Counted from the stretch's first letter, positions 21,890 through 33,320 are shown. The stretch: DNA of 64,000 nt from Chaetoderma sp. LZ-2023a (GCA_034401795.1 CM067359.1:141919136-141983135), one strand, 5' to 3'. The notes: generated by a model not told the origin, from the letters alone. Translations and numbers: made by a program.

Positions 21890-23168
21890 TGACTCTTTGC
21901 AAGCCAAGGTGACTGTTCTGGTAAAATTAAAATGTAATAACTGGATTGGTTATCAAGCCAATCAGTGGAGTGGTAAAATTAAAAACATATGCTGTGACTT
22001 GCAGTAATGCGGGGGGGGGGGGGGGGTTACCAGTCAGCATGGTTGATGCCGATTGGATCCATAGTATGTAACTGATGGATTCAATAAGATTCACGTTCCT
22101 TCACACAGCACAGCGGTTGTCTTGTCATCAGGATCGTGTGGAAGTACTTCGATGGTTTTCCTTGTAGCGCATTTAACATTGTCTGAGGGTTTTCCCCGAC
22201 ATATTGTTTTTGGCAATTTTTGAATGTGAGGAGATACTACATTGCATGTTGTGCAGTATGTTTTCACTTTAGCCTTATATGTAAGGTACATGTGAGTACT
22301 GCGGAACCAACTCGTTTTTTCCTAGTGTTTGAAAAAAAAAAAGCAATTTGTTTTGTGACACTGTCGATCATGTATCAAAGATCTCACGAGTCACGAATGC
22401 GAAACACTGCATAGAGATTCCAAATTCTTTGCATATCATGATTCCTATCAATGTACAATGTATCAAACAAGTACGCATTCTATGGATCGGATCTAACATA
22501 CCGCATTGGGCTACCATCAATCAATGTAGTAATTTCCGAGCCCAAAACCACAGGCCCCTGAATCTGTCGAGCACTTGCTCTAAATATTGAATCTATCGGC
22601 AAATTGCTGACATCATATGATTTGTATTTTTTCACGACATTTTCTGTCAGATTTTATAATGAAGAATTTTGATGTAATAAATGATTGTTATTACGGCAAA
22701 CACACTTTTTATGTGTTCCCACGTAATAATTTCACTCCGGTAGCGATGGGCATAGTATACATTAATCATAGTTGTCTGATGGAAATAATCTGAAACAGGA
22801 AATGGTGTTTGGGGGTAGGCATGTATTAGGAGTTTTCCTGTTTTCAAAGTGCTAAGAAAATCTATGGGCTGACATTGCTGAGTTTGGGGTAGGCTTCTAC
22901 TAAGGCATAGCTGTCAAATAGAAGGAATACGGTATGATATCTATATTTCATTTCATTACATCTAGGCACACAATTTAAGCCTGTTAAATTATACAATTTT
23001 AACAATTTTATTTTCAGGCATTCTGATGTAAATATGCACCTTTAAATTAAATTAAAATGTTATTTTACAAGCACGTAAATAATGAATGAACTACATCGTA
23101 AGCATTTGCGAGACTGTTCTAGACAATATGGAACGTCTTTGAATCCCAATAAGCTATTTAAACCTCAC
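21890..23168. other. USP5 intron with no recognised gene
   Basis: AT-rich. A degenerate palindrome with GATTGGTTATCAAGCCAATC (about 21938-21965) and a G-run (22011-22026) are present. I see no RNA gene or exon here. Confidence 0.4.
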
Positions 23169-23257
23169 CTAATTTCTTTGGCAACCAGTCTTCGCCCACT
23201 GTGTATTTCTTCAGTTGAACCATTAGATAGTCAGGGAATGTGGACAAGCGGGTAGTC
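23169..23257 (-). CDS. USP5: USP5 exon, catalytic domain
   Basis: The acceptor AAAACAG precedes 23257 and the donor GTGAGG follows 23169. The 89-nt exon encodes [20 protein letters not shown] then GEDWLPKKL. This is the USP5 pattern TTR…FPDYL…KK(F/Y)T.G.DW.PKKL. The split Lys (AA|G) joins the exon at 32379-32501 in frame. The upstream intron contains DIRS copy C. Confidence 0.93.
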
Positions 23258-23334
23258 CTGTTTTAAAGATAACAAGCATTCTGTAAGTATTGCTTTGCAA
23301 TACATGCCCCCTACTTGATGATATAAATCTTTAG

Positions 23335-24165
23335 AGATGGACAAGTCAAAAACTCCATTAAAAATTGACAGAAGCAGCTGAAACTCGAACTTGATCTGTA
23401 ACTTCTCATAACATTTAGCAATATATCAAGTTTCAAATATGGTGAAGGAGAATGAAAAGGTCTTTAAAGCTGATATGTTCGAAAGGGGACGTAACTCCAT
23501 CAAATATTGACGCAAACTCCTGAAACTCGAGCTTGCTCTGTAATTTCTCGTAATGAAGCAATATATCAATTCTCAGTTGAATATCTTGAAGGAGTGCCAA
23601 AAAGCGTGGCAAACGTATATTTTTCGTATTTCATAAGTCAAAAGGGGACATAACTCCATCAAAAATTGACGCAAATGCCTGAAACTCGAACTTGCTCTGT
23701 AATTTCTCGCAATGAAGCAATATACCAATTCTCACTTGAATATCTTGAAGAAGTGCGAAAGTGTGGCAAATGTGTATTTTTCGTATTTCATACGTCAAAA
23801 GGGGACGTAACTCCATCAAAAATTTATGCACGCCTGAAACTCGAACTTACTCTGTAATTTCCCATAACAAAGCAATATACCGATTCTCAGTTGAATGTCT
23901 TGCGACTGCAAAAAAAGCGTGGAAAACAAACATTTTTAGTATTTCGTAAGTCAAAAGGGGGCATAACTCCATAAAAAATTGACGCATACAGCTGAAACTC
24001 AAACTTTGTCTGTAACTTCTCATAACAAAGCAATATACCAATTCTCACTACAATATCTCGAAAGACTGCGAAAAAAAGTGCGAAAAACCAACTGCGACAG
24101 ACGGACACACAGAGTGCAAACTTATAGATAGACCCCCGGTTTTACCGGTAGAGGGCTAATAATGA
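23335..24165. repeat. Pearl/Helentron-like tandem array
   Basis: Monomers of about 156-161 bp carry GGGGACATAACTCCATCAAA (near 23484, 23645, 23801, 23958) and TGAAACTCGAACTTGCTCTG. The array ends with GACAGACGGACACACAGAG and a small hairpin CCGGTTTTACCGG (about 24137-24149). Tandem core, tetranucleotide-rich tract and terminal hairpin follow the layout of pearl elements. The open frames are repeat artefacts. Confidence 0.7.
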
Positions 24166-24244
24166 CAAAAACTGAGTCAATCAATCCCATTACGCAAATG
24201 CTAGCAAAATTAAAACCTGACTAATTAAGAGTGGAACTGGCTGA

Positions 24245-24460
24245 AAATAACAGAAGATTTCTAGCTAAGCTCAACCCACTCTTTAGCCTGTGTTGGAATC
24301 CATTTATATACTTTTGAATCCTGAATTCCCAGAATCCAAACCTATACACTCGGGTAACTGTCGAATGTTTTGAAACTAATTTGACTAGGCGATATTACTG
24401 CCTATGGCAGGAACAGCACCCAGTCAAATTTGTTTCAAAATATTCAACAGAATACTTATT
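24245..24460. repeat. Foldback repeat type 2
   Basis: TAGCTAAGCTCAACCCAC, TGTTGGAATCCAT, then the hairpin arms GAATGTTTTGAAACTAATTTGAC and GTCAAATTTGTTTCAAAATATTC around GCGATATTACTGCC. Confidence 0.65.
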
Positions 24461-24976
24461 AAATTATAAATACACCAAACACATGCAATTCGTACACCTT
24501 TCTGTGTTTGAGATTCCATGACCTTTCCATGACTTTTCCGAGTTATTCTGCAAAATGTCTGAATATTGCCTCTTGAAGCAACCAAGTCACAACCGTGTTT
24601 TGAAAAGCTCCTGCTGTAATTTTTTTTGTATAAAGGTGATTTATGTCAACAGATTTCTTTTTTTTTACATGATTACTTTTTTCCAAGACTTTTCCATGAC
24701 CTATTATAAAAAACCCACTGATTTTCCATGACTTTCTAGGCCTGGAATTTTAATGTTCAAATTCCATGACTGTCCAGGACTTCCATGACCAGTATGAACC
24801 CTGTATAACATACTTTCCAATGTTCATGATGGAGTTATATGTCATAATAAGTGTGACATCAGCTCTCTAGTGACGTAATTGACCATTACAATCTAATACT
24901 TGAATGACAGATTGGATCCATCTATCGAATTATATATATTTGATTTCTATAGTTTGATTAGCATTTAATGGTCAAG

Positions 24977-25345
24977 CTAGCCAAAAACAGTTTATATGGT
25001 CATCTTGAGCCATGTCCATTTGCAGGCCCAGAGAAGTCTATTTTTGGAAAATATATCGCTGGAATGCCGGGTTCAATATGCAAACCCGTCTTTTTAGCGA
25101 TAAAGTATCAGAAAATAGTCTTCACTTGCCCTGAAAATGTACATTCACTAACCCTTTAATATCCATATCAGCCAAAAACGGCTTCTGCAGTTGTCTTGAG
25201 AAATGTCCATTTGCAGACCAAAAGATGATTTTTGAAAATTTATCACTCGAATCACTGGCTCAATAACCAAGCCAGTCATTCTAGTGGTAAATTTTCAAAA
25301 ATTAGTCTTCTTTTGGCCTACCTATAGACATTTTCTATGAGAAAA
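24977..25345. repeat. Two copies of foldback repeat type 1
   Basis: Adjacent copies near 24977-25165 and 25165-25345. Each has GTCCATTTGCAG(A/G)CC, the arms ATCACTCGAATCACTGGCTC / GCCAGTCATTCTAGTGGTAA, and the mirrored AGTCTTC outer arm. Confidence 0.7.
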
Positions 25346-25740
25346 TTGAGATTTTCTTGAACAAATTCGAGGGTTAAAGTGTTAAGTAAATTCCTTTATT
25401 TTCTTGACCAAACTTGACCATTAAACGACCAAAATCTACAAAGGTTTTCTAATATTGTTTCCTGCAATGAATTCCAATATTTAAATGTAAATAATAATGT
25501 AATATTTCATTCCGTCCAGCCATCCTATGATTCACAGGATAGAGCTCAATAAAAATCTTTATTGTTATTCATCAACACATAATTATATAGTTAATATGCA
25601 AAATAATATATTTAGATAACATCTTTAAGTACAGAAACACAAACACCATTTTCTCACATATCAGACACTAGGACCAGTATTATTGTGCTTACAAATTAAC
25701 TCTAACCCTCAGATTTGTTCATGAAAATTTAAATTTTGAC

Positions 25741-25899
25741 ATAGAAAATATCCATTTACAGACCAAGAGAAGACTATTTTTTTTAATTTACCACTGGAAT
25801 GACTGACTCTGTTATCGAGCCAGTCATTCCAGTGGTTAATTAAAAAAAATAGTTTTCTCTTAGTCTGCAAATGGATATTTCTCAAGACCACTGCAGAAT
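25741..25899. repeat. Foldback repeat type 1, split by DIRS copy C
   Basis: The hairpin TTTACCACTGGAATGACTG / CAGTCATTCCAGTGGTTAAT and the outer arm GTCTGCAAATGG…CAAGACCACTGCAG run up to the copy C boundary. The expected continuation (AAGCCGTTTT in other copies) reappears as AGCGGTTTTT at 31991, directly beyond the right end of copy C. Confidence 0.8.
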
Positions 25900-25937
25900 A
25901 AGAAAATTTACCAAATTTCTTTTTCACGAGTGAGATG

Positions 25938-26118
25938 ACATACTTACCTCCCTAACACTCTTGATATATTAGTATATCGGCTCTAAGTTCAATAATATTC
26001 AGAATTATAAAAAGTTAGGTGCCCATAATTGGCAGGGGATGTACACAGGCATGCACATGACAGACCCCACCCACTGCGCATGCGCATACTGGTATTTCCG
26101 TTACTAAATATTGGCTGA
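25938..26118. repeat. Left inverted terminal repeat, copy C
   Basis: ACATACTTACCTCCCTAACA to CTAAATATTGGCTGA mirrors 31785-31976. It carries TGCGCATGCGCA (core 26076-26085), a perfect NRF1-type palindrome. Confidence 0.92.
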
Positions 26119-26186
26119 CATAGAAGCAACTATTCAAATAACCAAAGGACCAGGCCTCCGTGGGGTGGAGAGGCTGGGATCCTGTT

Positions 26187-26285
26187 AAGGAGGTAAATAT
26201 GTCATCTCACTCGTGAAAAAGAAATTTGGTAAATTTTCTTATTTCACATCATAAGAACATACTTTTCTTCCCAACACTCTTGATA
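26187..26285. repeat. Internal complementary region, copy C
   Basis: GTCATCTCACTCGTGAAAAA plus AATTTGGTAAATTTTC complements the left tip. TTATTTCACATCATAAGAAC complements the right tip. Confidence 0.9.
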
Positions 26286-26885
26286 AAAACCAGAATTTGA
26301 AAGCAAATTTGGTGGGAGGGAGGCAAGGTCCTGAAAACCAGCACACCCTCGAAGAGACTAGGCTCTTTGAATTTTCAAGAGATTTAAAACATCTGAAATT
26401 GTGTCTGAAAACACAACCAGGAATAGAATTTTGCATCGGATAATCGACTGATGAAGAGAGATTGATCAAAAGGCAAATGCATTCTCCCCCCCCCCCCCCC
26501 ACCCCCACCCCTCTTTCTGAGGAAGGTTAGGAAAAAACGCTGCTCTAAACGACTAGCACGTTCTCTAATACTTGATGAAAAGTATTACTAGACATTGGAA
26601 AAAGAAGAATTGCTTCATTTTCAAAAAAATCTCTGAAAGAACCACAATTAAGAGACATTAACCATCACCATATTAAAAATTAAAAATATGACACTATCAC
26701 CAAGACAAAAAAACAAAATGGTCACATATACTGACCTCTGATGTCTTGGGCACGGCACTCATCTCTTCCCCCACCGGATGAAGAGAATTGTACCAGCTAA
26801 TAGTAGGGATACCCTACCAACAAATGTGACATTTGTAAATAGCAGAGGAGGAAAACTAATTACAAATACATACCTCTACATTTAT

Positions 26886-28014
26886 TTATTTTCTGAGGAC
26901 TGAGACGGCGAGCGGGTTAGAAGTGTCACGAAGGTAATGGTCGGTAAAACTTGATTCACAGTGCCACTGGACTACTGACATAATGTCTTCAATAGAAACA
27001 CCATTAAATAATGTCGTGGAAGTTACCACACCACGGACAATATGAGCCTTGGCTCTATCTACTTGAATTCCAGTGGCTGTCTTATGACAGAATTGAATAC
27101 ATTCTACTATCCATCTGGAAATAGTGTCTCTTAACGCCCTACCATGGGGTTCAATATATGACAACCATAGGGAACATGGGTCCGTCCGCCAAACCAGAGT
27201 TCTTTTCTTGTACTTATTTAAAGCATGGACAGGACACCATGCTTTAGCACCAGGATCATATCTGGTTAAGGCAGGTAAAATAATAGGTTTACCCGGATAT
27301 TTTAAAGATTGATTCCTAGCCAAGAAATTCAATCTTGGTAGAAGCTTAAGGCCTTCACCTGTAACTATATAATGGTCAGGTTCAGCAGACAAGGCATGAA
27401 TTTCACTAATGCGTCTGGCTGATGCTGCCGCAACTAAAAATACAGTTTTAAATGTCAATAATTTTATAGATATAGCACTAAGTGGTTCAAAAGGTTTATC
27501 ACTCAAAACTTGAAGAACCAGAGAAAGACTCCATGACGGTGTCAGTGGAGGATTTCTCCGTCTGAGATTGCCCATACCTTTAATAAGAGTATTTAAAACA
27601 CTTATTTCATCACTTCCCCTCTTTGCCAAGCAAAACACTCATTAATGCTGATTTATATCCAGCAATAGAATTAGGCTTAAGACTATAGGCATCATACAGG
27701 TGACACAGAAAATCAGCTACTACCTGAATAGATGCATCCATCGGATTGATACATCTCTTTGAGCACCATTCTGCAAATCTGTTGATTTTATAAATATATG
27801 CTCTGGAGGTTGACCCCCTTCTGGCTCTGGCCATGAAATTGGCTGCTTGCTCAGAAAAGCCCTCCTTAATCACAGATTTTTTGACAACATCCATGCAGTC
27901 AATTGAAACCTTGACAGATTGTTGTGAAGGGTCTTGCCCTGGAAGATAATATTGTCCATCAGAGGCAGAGAAACCGGTATGCAGACCAGAAGGTCCAACA
28001 AATCCGTAAACCAT
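26886..28014 (-). pseudogene. Tyrosine recombinase, DIRS copy C, one frameshift
   Basis: A candidate Met (PIMVYG) is at 28014. The N-terminal half has IDCMDVVKKSVIKEGF and SRAYIYKINRFAEWC. A small deletion near 27625 shifts the frame. The C-terminal half is open to 26886 and keeps all catalytic positions: SARRISEIHALSAE, AHIVRGVVTS (HxxR), VQWHCESSFTDHYLRDTS (W, Tyr). Apart from the frameshift this is the least damaged uninterrupted recombinase in the window. Confidence 0.88.
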
Positions 28015-28609
28015 GATCGGCTTGGCCAATTCGGGGCGATCAGAAGCACTTGGCATTCCTCCTGCTTGATCTTCTGAAGAATCCTTGGAATCAGGATTGT
28101 TGGAGGGTATGCGTATGCATAGATTCCCTTCCAACTGATAGCTAGTGCATCTATTGCGATAGCGCTTGGATCTGGAATCAGAGAAACGTGCGTCATCATC
28201 TTCGCATTCTTCATTGCGAACAAACCTATGTTGGGCTTTCCCCAATGATTGAACAGGTGATCCGCCACACATTGATTTAGTTGCCATTCCGTAGGCAGAA
28301 TGCTCATCCTTCGGCTCAATGAGTCTGCTAACAGATTCAGCCTTCCCGGAATATGAACTGCTTTCAAGGTGATCATATGATCCATGCACCAGCAAAGCAG
28401 CTTCCATGTCATCATAGAGACTGGGCGACATCGTTCTGCCCTGGCGGTTTATGTAACTCACTACTGTATAGTTGTCTGAACATATCACCACCTCCCACTG
28501 GTGCACTTAGGGTTGACGGGTGCCCATGAATTTTAGAAGTGGGTGTGTCTCTGGTACGAGTGACAACACCCGAGTGGTACCTGTGGTAACCGGAAAATCT
28601 TTTAGCCCA
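27870..28609 (-). pseudogene. RNase H/post-RNase H remnant and RT stub, copy C
   Basis: From about 28497 down it encodes CSDNYTVVSYINRQGR, HIPGRLNLLADSLSRR and the post-RNase H domain (NIGLFAMKNAKMM, YAYPPTILIPRIL). From 28609 to 28498 it encodes the first about 40 residues of the RT protein (VTTGTTRVLSLV…). The intervening about 1.25 kb present in copy D, with all RT motifs and the RNase H TDAS and LELRAV motifs, is gone. Confidence 0.88.
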
Positions 28610-30716
28610 TCAGGCCCGGTTACCACGCATCGCTCCTCGCACGCCACGCCCAGTGCCATGTGCACCTCGGTGCGTGGGCTGTTGTCTGGCTGGCTGCGCT
28701 TGAGGCGCTGGCTGACGTACAGCGGCACGCTGCTGCTGTCGCGGCCGACGTGGTCTCTGAACCCGGCCGGCCTGCTGGTCTCTGACAATGCCAGCACAGC
28801 CACGAGCATACTGCTGTCGAGCAGCCGAGGGCTGAACATGCATGTGTTCTCTGCGCAGCGCCCTCTGGTTATTAACCAAAGTCACTGTCTCTTGGAGGTG
28901 CCGACAACCTTCAACTCCAAAAAGAGCAGGGCCCGCCATCGGCGCCAGCAGCCGAGGGCTGAACACGCATGTGTTCTCTGCGCAGCGCCCTCTGGTTATT
29001 CACCAAAGTCACTGTCTCTTAGAGGTGCCGACAACCTTCAACTCCAAAAAGAGCAGGGCTCGCCATCGGCGCTTGCAACAAGCGCGACTTGAGCTCTTGT
29101 GACGGGCACAAATTGTCCAACGCAAAAGTGCCCCTCGTCCTCAGTAATTTGGTGACTGACCTGGTCAGACAGTCAAAAGCCAGGTTGATCCCATCCTGGA
29201 TGGCTCGTTGGACTGTCACGGGGCTAGGTTGTTGCTGCACCGAGGCTGCTACTACCCCAGATAGCAGCTGAAACACATGAGACAGCACACTAATCGCTGC
29301 TCGTGAGCTTTCCTCGGTGTCGTGCAAGGCGGCATTAGCCGAGTGCATAGCGCCCGAGCACACCGCTATTGTGTCAGCACGGGAACCTGGCCGTGTATCT
29401 TCTCCCAGAGTGGCGCAATCGTCCGCGCTCGGTCTGGGCGCTAGGCCATATCGAGCATACTGACTAGCAGTAACCCGACATCATCTAGCAACCTTGCAGG
29501 GGGCCTTTGTGAGGCGACCTTTCGGTCCAATCGACTCCTCTGCTGCAGAGAACATATCTAAGATATGTTCAGCATACAGCAGAGACAGAGTCGTGTTGGC
29601 CAACGGCTTTGCCTGTAACCATGCCCGAGGATTAACGGCAGCCGTTTCGTCCACGGAGAGCTCTGGTCTGACCAGTCTTCATCCGTGGCTACCTGCAGAT
29701 TGCCGATGAGAAGCGGGCCCTCGTCATCCTCAATGGCATTCGCAGGTAGGGCCGAGGAGGAGGCTATAGACGAACCCGGCTGCCCAGGGAATGCATACGG
29801 GCCCGCAAGGGCTGGCATAACATTCTCCATAGGCTGGCCGGGCACCAGGTCGCGTTTGTGTGTGAGGTATCATGCAGACCAGCATGGCCTGGATCATCCA
29901 TATGAGATTCCACGCTTAAGCGTGGAATCTTATACAGGCAGCCGTCCGCTCCAAACTGGCCGACAGGCTGAATCATGAAACCTGCTCCCGAGGGAATAGT
30001 GCCATAGGTGCGAGCGGCTGCGCTCCCCATGAGAGGAGTATATACGCTCGCATCCATGTCTTCATGATCATCCTATGGACCGAGCAGGTAGTCTTCATCA
30101 TCTTCCTGGTCAGGAAAGTTAGACTCTGGGTTAGCAAGAAAAGCTAACTCAGATTGACCAGGAGAATGTCCGAAAGCAGATGATGAGGGTACTCCGCGAG
30201 TGATCGTGGTCAGTCCCGCTGGTCGTGTCCTGCCTGATGCTGCTCGCGCCGCTGGATCACCAGGCAATGCGAACATCAAGCCTGGGTCCAAGACGACCGC
30301 CCCTGGATCACTAAACACTTTGTCCGAGCTAGTAGGGCATGATCCATGGAAGGGGGCTACCTCCACTGAGGTCGATGCGCAGGAAGTTGAACCACCTGTG
30401 CCCGGCAACATGCCGTGAAGCATGCCAGGCATCAGATCATTCAAAGTCCTGCGCATCTCACTCACTAACTCAACCTTGAAGGCCTCGAGCGCACCCTTGT
30501 CAGAGGCCTTCTTCTTATCCTCCTTCTTAGTCTTCTTGGCCTCCTCAACTATCAGCTTAGCCTGTAAAGCAAAGAATTCAGAGGTTAGATCCCCAACTCC
30601 CCTAAACACTCTTTACAAATGACACATTTACTAGACAGCCTACAAACTGTACAAAGATGGCAAGGGCGGGGGAAGAATCTAGCCTTCATGGGTTTGAAGC
30701 ATGATGGACATGACTT
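28610..30716 (-). pseudogene. gag main exon, DIRS copy C
   Basis: The acceptor TTCCTTTTCAG precedes 30716. The Cys-rich start reads KSCPSCFKPMKARFFPRPC, HLCTVCRLSSKC, VICKEC. A frameshift follows before LTSEFFALQAKLIVEEAKK. Then VSEMRRTLNDLMPGMLHGML and a Pro/Ser-rich middle. The C-terminal domain is disrupted by further shifts and a 127-bp tandem duplication. It ends AMRGNRA-stop at 28610. Confidence 0.83.
28821..29074. repeat. 127-bp tandem duplication inside gag, copy C
   Basis: GCAGCCGAGGGCTGAACA starts at 28821 and 28948, and CGCCATCGGCGC ends both units (28934, 29061). The units differ at a few positions. A 127-nt addition is not a multiple of three, so it shifts the gag frame. Confidence 0.93.
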
Positions 30717-31662
30717 CTGAAAAGGAAGGCAAATGAAGACAATGAATATTATAGTTTGCAAAACCTTGTTATATGACTATTAGTTATTAGTACAAAACAA
30801 GAACAAACTCGAGAGAAGACACCCACTTTTATTACAGACAACCCTGACGGGACAGCTGACTTCACTTGTTAATAACAACAAATCACAACCAGGATCCCAA
30901 ATTAAGAATGAGAGAAAAAATAATTGACTATCCAGATATCTCTCCACGTTCATAATAAAGGGTGATAAAAACATCAAAAAGATTTCTCTAAACTATAGAT
31001 TATGACATCAAGGAAAGAGAAAAACCTCTGGTTGATTATGACATTAAACCTCAATGCAACAGCTCCTTCAAGGAGAGGGGACATCAGAAATTAATGCAAG
31101 AAATATCTAGTGACTAAAGACATTCATTACTCCTGAATAATATAATATTAAATTATACATATTCGAGAGCCCATGCACATACAAGAGAGAATACAGTGCA
31201 ATAACAAATGGCAGCAGAAATTTGTGAATATTTTCAAGTAATTATGTGCCATAACTAATAAACTCCCTTAGCCTGAGCACAGGCAAAACCATCCTCTTGT
31301 GCAGGAGAACACGTCAATCCATCCGCTGAGACTCTTCTTTCTGTAGAACTGATGAGGGGGATGGGACAAAAAGAAGGAGATATTTCTTTTATTTATTTAC
31401 TATATCTCCAACCCTTAGACATATCACAATGATAAGTAAAAAAAGAGATGTGAACAACCTTCGAGAGAAGAACAGGAACCCTTACTATCCATAAGTTGAA
31501 CCTGTGAACACAAAGCACAAGGGATTAATAGCCTTAGGCGCTGGGAGAAATTTAACGAGGATTCCCAGTGCCTGAAATCGCGGTAACGACAAAACGGCCG
31601 CGAACGAAAACCGGTAACATATAAAAGTTACAAGTCTAAATTAATAAATGGAACAATATCAC

Positions 31663-31710
31663 CTTAACAGATGATGAGGAAGCTTCGTCTGCAGACTTTG
31701 AATCAGCCAT
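31663..31710 (-). CDS. Short first gag exon, copy C
   Basis: ATG at 31710 opens 16 codons, MADSKSADEASSSSVK, ending AAG followed by GTGATA. It is phase 0. It is one codon shorter than in A, B and D but occupies the same place relative to the right terminal repeat. The acceptor is at 30717. Confidence 0.65.
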
Positions 31711-31784
31711 TAATCCAAAAAAGGTGATAACAAATATTGAAAATTCTCAAAAAGAGACTGGGAAAGTTTTCCACATGTAGCTTA

Positions 31785-31976
31785 TCAGCCAATATATTAG
31801 AAAACGGAAGTACCAGTATGCGCATGCGCAGTAGGTGGGGCCTGTCATATGCATGCCTGTGTACATCCCCTGCCCATTAGGGGCACCTAACCTTTTATAA
31901 TTCTGAATATTATTGAACTTAAGAGCCGATATACTAATATACTAGTATATCAAGAGTGTTAGGGAGGTAAGTATGT
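31785..31976. repeat. Right inverted terminal repeat, copy C
   Basis: TCAGCCAATATATTAG to TTAGGGAGGTAAGTATGT. It includes TGCGCATGCGCA (core 31820-31829) and CCCATTAGGGGCACCTAAC. Confidence 0.92.
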
Positions 31977-32034
31977 TCTCATGATGTGAAAGCGGTTTTT
32001 AGTCGATATAAGTGTTAAAGTGGTAATAGATAGA

Positions 32035-32175
32035 TCTATTTCTAGCTAAGCTCCACCCACCTTGTTTGTGTAATAGAATCGACTTGAAACTTTGAAACTT
32101 GAATTCCAAGAATCTAATTTTCAAGTTCACAATACAGGTAAGCGATTGAACATTTTGAAACTAATTTGACTTTCA
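32035..32175. repeat. Foldback repeat type 2, one arm
   Basis: TTCTAGCTAAGCTCCACCCA, TTCCAAGAATCTAATTTTC, then GATTGAACATTTTGAAACTA. Confidence 0.5.
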
Positions 32176-32378
32176 AAAATACTCTTCTCTTGCTCTGCAA
32201 AGGGACAGTTTCTTGAACAAATTTGAGAGTTAAAGGGTTAAATCAGGTATGCTAATAAGAATTATACTTTTCAAAATATTTCTCATGTACTGGCCCACTC
32301 CGATAGATTTTCCATGGTATCATTTTCAACGGTGAGCATTTCATGTGAGCTAGGGTAGCTATTAGTCCAATAACATAC

Positions 32379-32501
32379 TTATGTGCTGTAGATTTTGCCT
32401 GTAATGCAGGGCTATAGAAGTCCTCTACAATCTCTTCAGCTGAAAACATTTCTAAACAAGATGCCAGGGAAATCTTTGGACGGACGAGTTCTTTGACATC
32501 T
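32379..32501 (-). CDS. USP5: USP5 exon, catalytic domain
   Basis: The acceptor TTGTTCCAG precedes 32501 and the donor GTATGT follows 32379. The 123-nt exon encodes DVKELVRPKISLASCLEMFS, AEEIVEDFYSPALQAKST and AH. It matches the USP5 stretch ELVR..(V/I)…SCLE…..V.DF.S.ALQAKS. Phase is compatible with both neighbouring exons. Confidence 0.92.
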
Positions 32502-32904
32502 CTGGAACAAGAGAACAAAGGAATACATTAAAGGAAACCTCAACACATCTTATACTAGGTGTTATAATTCTTTATTATGATTGGGACATCCGCCTACGTG
32601 TGACTATTTGATTATGATGTCAGATAACTGAGTGACAGATCGGATCCCACGATCCTAATCTTGTTCTGACATTTGCTGTAACAATAATTAACTTATGTTT
32701 TTTCAAGATCCTCGATAAAATCTACAATACATGGAAAGAAAACAAATTTTGGAATTGAAATCCAGGCAATTTCTCACAGATTAGAATTCTTTTTTCTAAA
32801 CATAGTTCACTCCAAATATAACATCCCTGCATGGATAGACTTTCAGTTATAAGTACAACATCAAGTCAATTTAACTTTCAATTTTCTCAAAGAAAATGTT
32901 AAGA

Positions 32905-33320
32905 AAATGTTAATTTGCAAACCAAAAGAAGACTATTTTTGAAAATTTACTACTGGAATGACTGGCTCAGTTATTGAGCCAGTCATCCCAGTTGTAAATT
33001 TTCAAAAATTATCTTGTCTTGGTTTACAAATGGACATTCCTCAAAACCACTAAAGAAGCCGTCCTTGGCAACTTGACATTTTCTTTGAGAAAATTGAAAT
33101 TTTCTTGAACAAATTAAGGTTTAAAGGGTTAAATTCTCTTGAACTTAAGCATTCTTGTACTAATAACTGAAAGTGTGTCCATGGGAGTCATATTTAAAGT
33201 CAAATATATTTAGAAAAGCGATTTCTAGTTGTAAATTTTCAAAAATTGTCTTCTCTTAGTCTGCAAATGGACATTTGTCAATACCACTACAGAAGCTGTC
33301 TATAGCCAGTTTGAGAGTGA
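32905..33320. repeat. Foldback repeat type 1, one full and one partial copy
   Basis: Full copy 32905-33060: TTGCAAACCAAAAGAAGAC, TACTACTGGAATGACTGGCT / AGCCAGTCATCCCAGTTGTA, mirrored arm to AAACCACTAAAGAAGCCGTC. Partial copy 33225-33320: AAAATTGTCTTCTCTTAGTC to CACTACAGAAGCTG. Confidence 0.75.

Larger units (their letters stand above)
25900..31990 (-). mobile_element. DIRS copy C, family 4, lacking reverse transcriptase
   Basis: Left tip ATAAGAAAATTTACC, right tip TGTTCTCATGATGTGAA. Terminal repeats are at 25938-26118 and 31785-31976, the ICR at 26187-26285. A C-run lies at 26486-26500. The order is gag, RNase H remnant, YR, with RT and most of RNase H deleted at about 28497. At 6.09 kb it is about 0.9 kb shorter than copy D. 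It is a non-autonomous derivative inserted into a foldback repeat in USP5 sense orientation. Confidence 0.92.

Noticed and set aside
26239-26508. Small Gly-rich frame at the left end of copy C
   Set aside because: It lies in the 3' untranslated region and ICR, and its Gly run is the C-tract read backwards.
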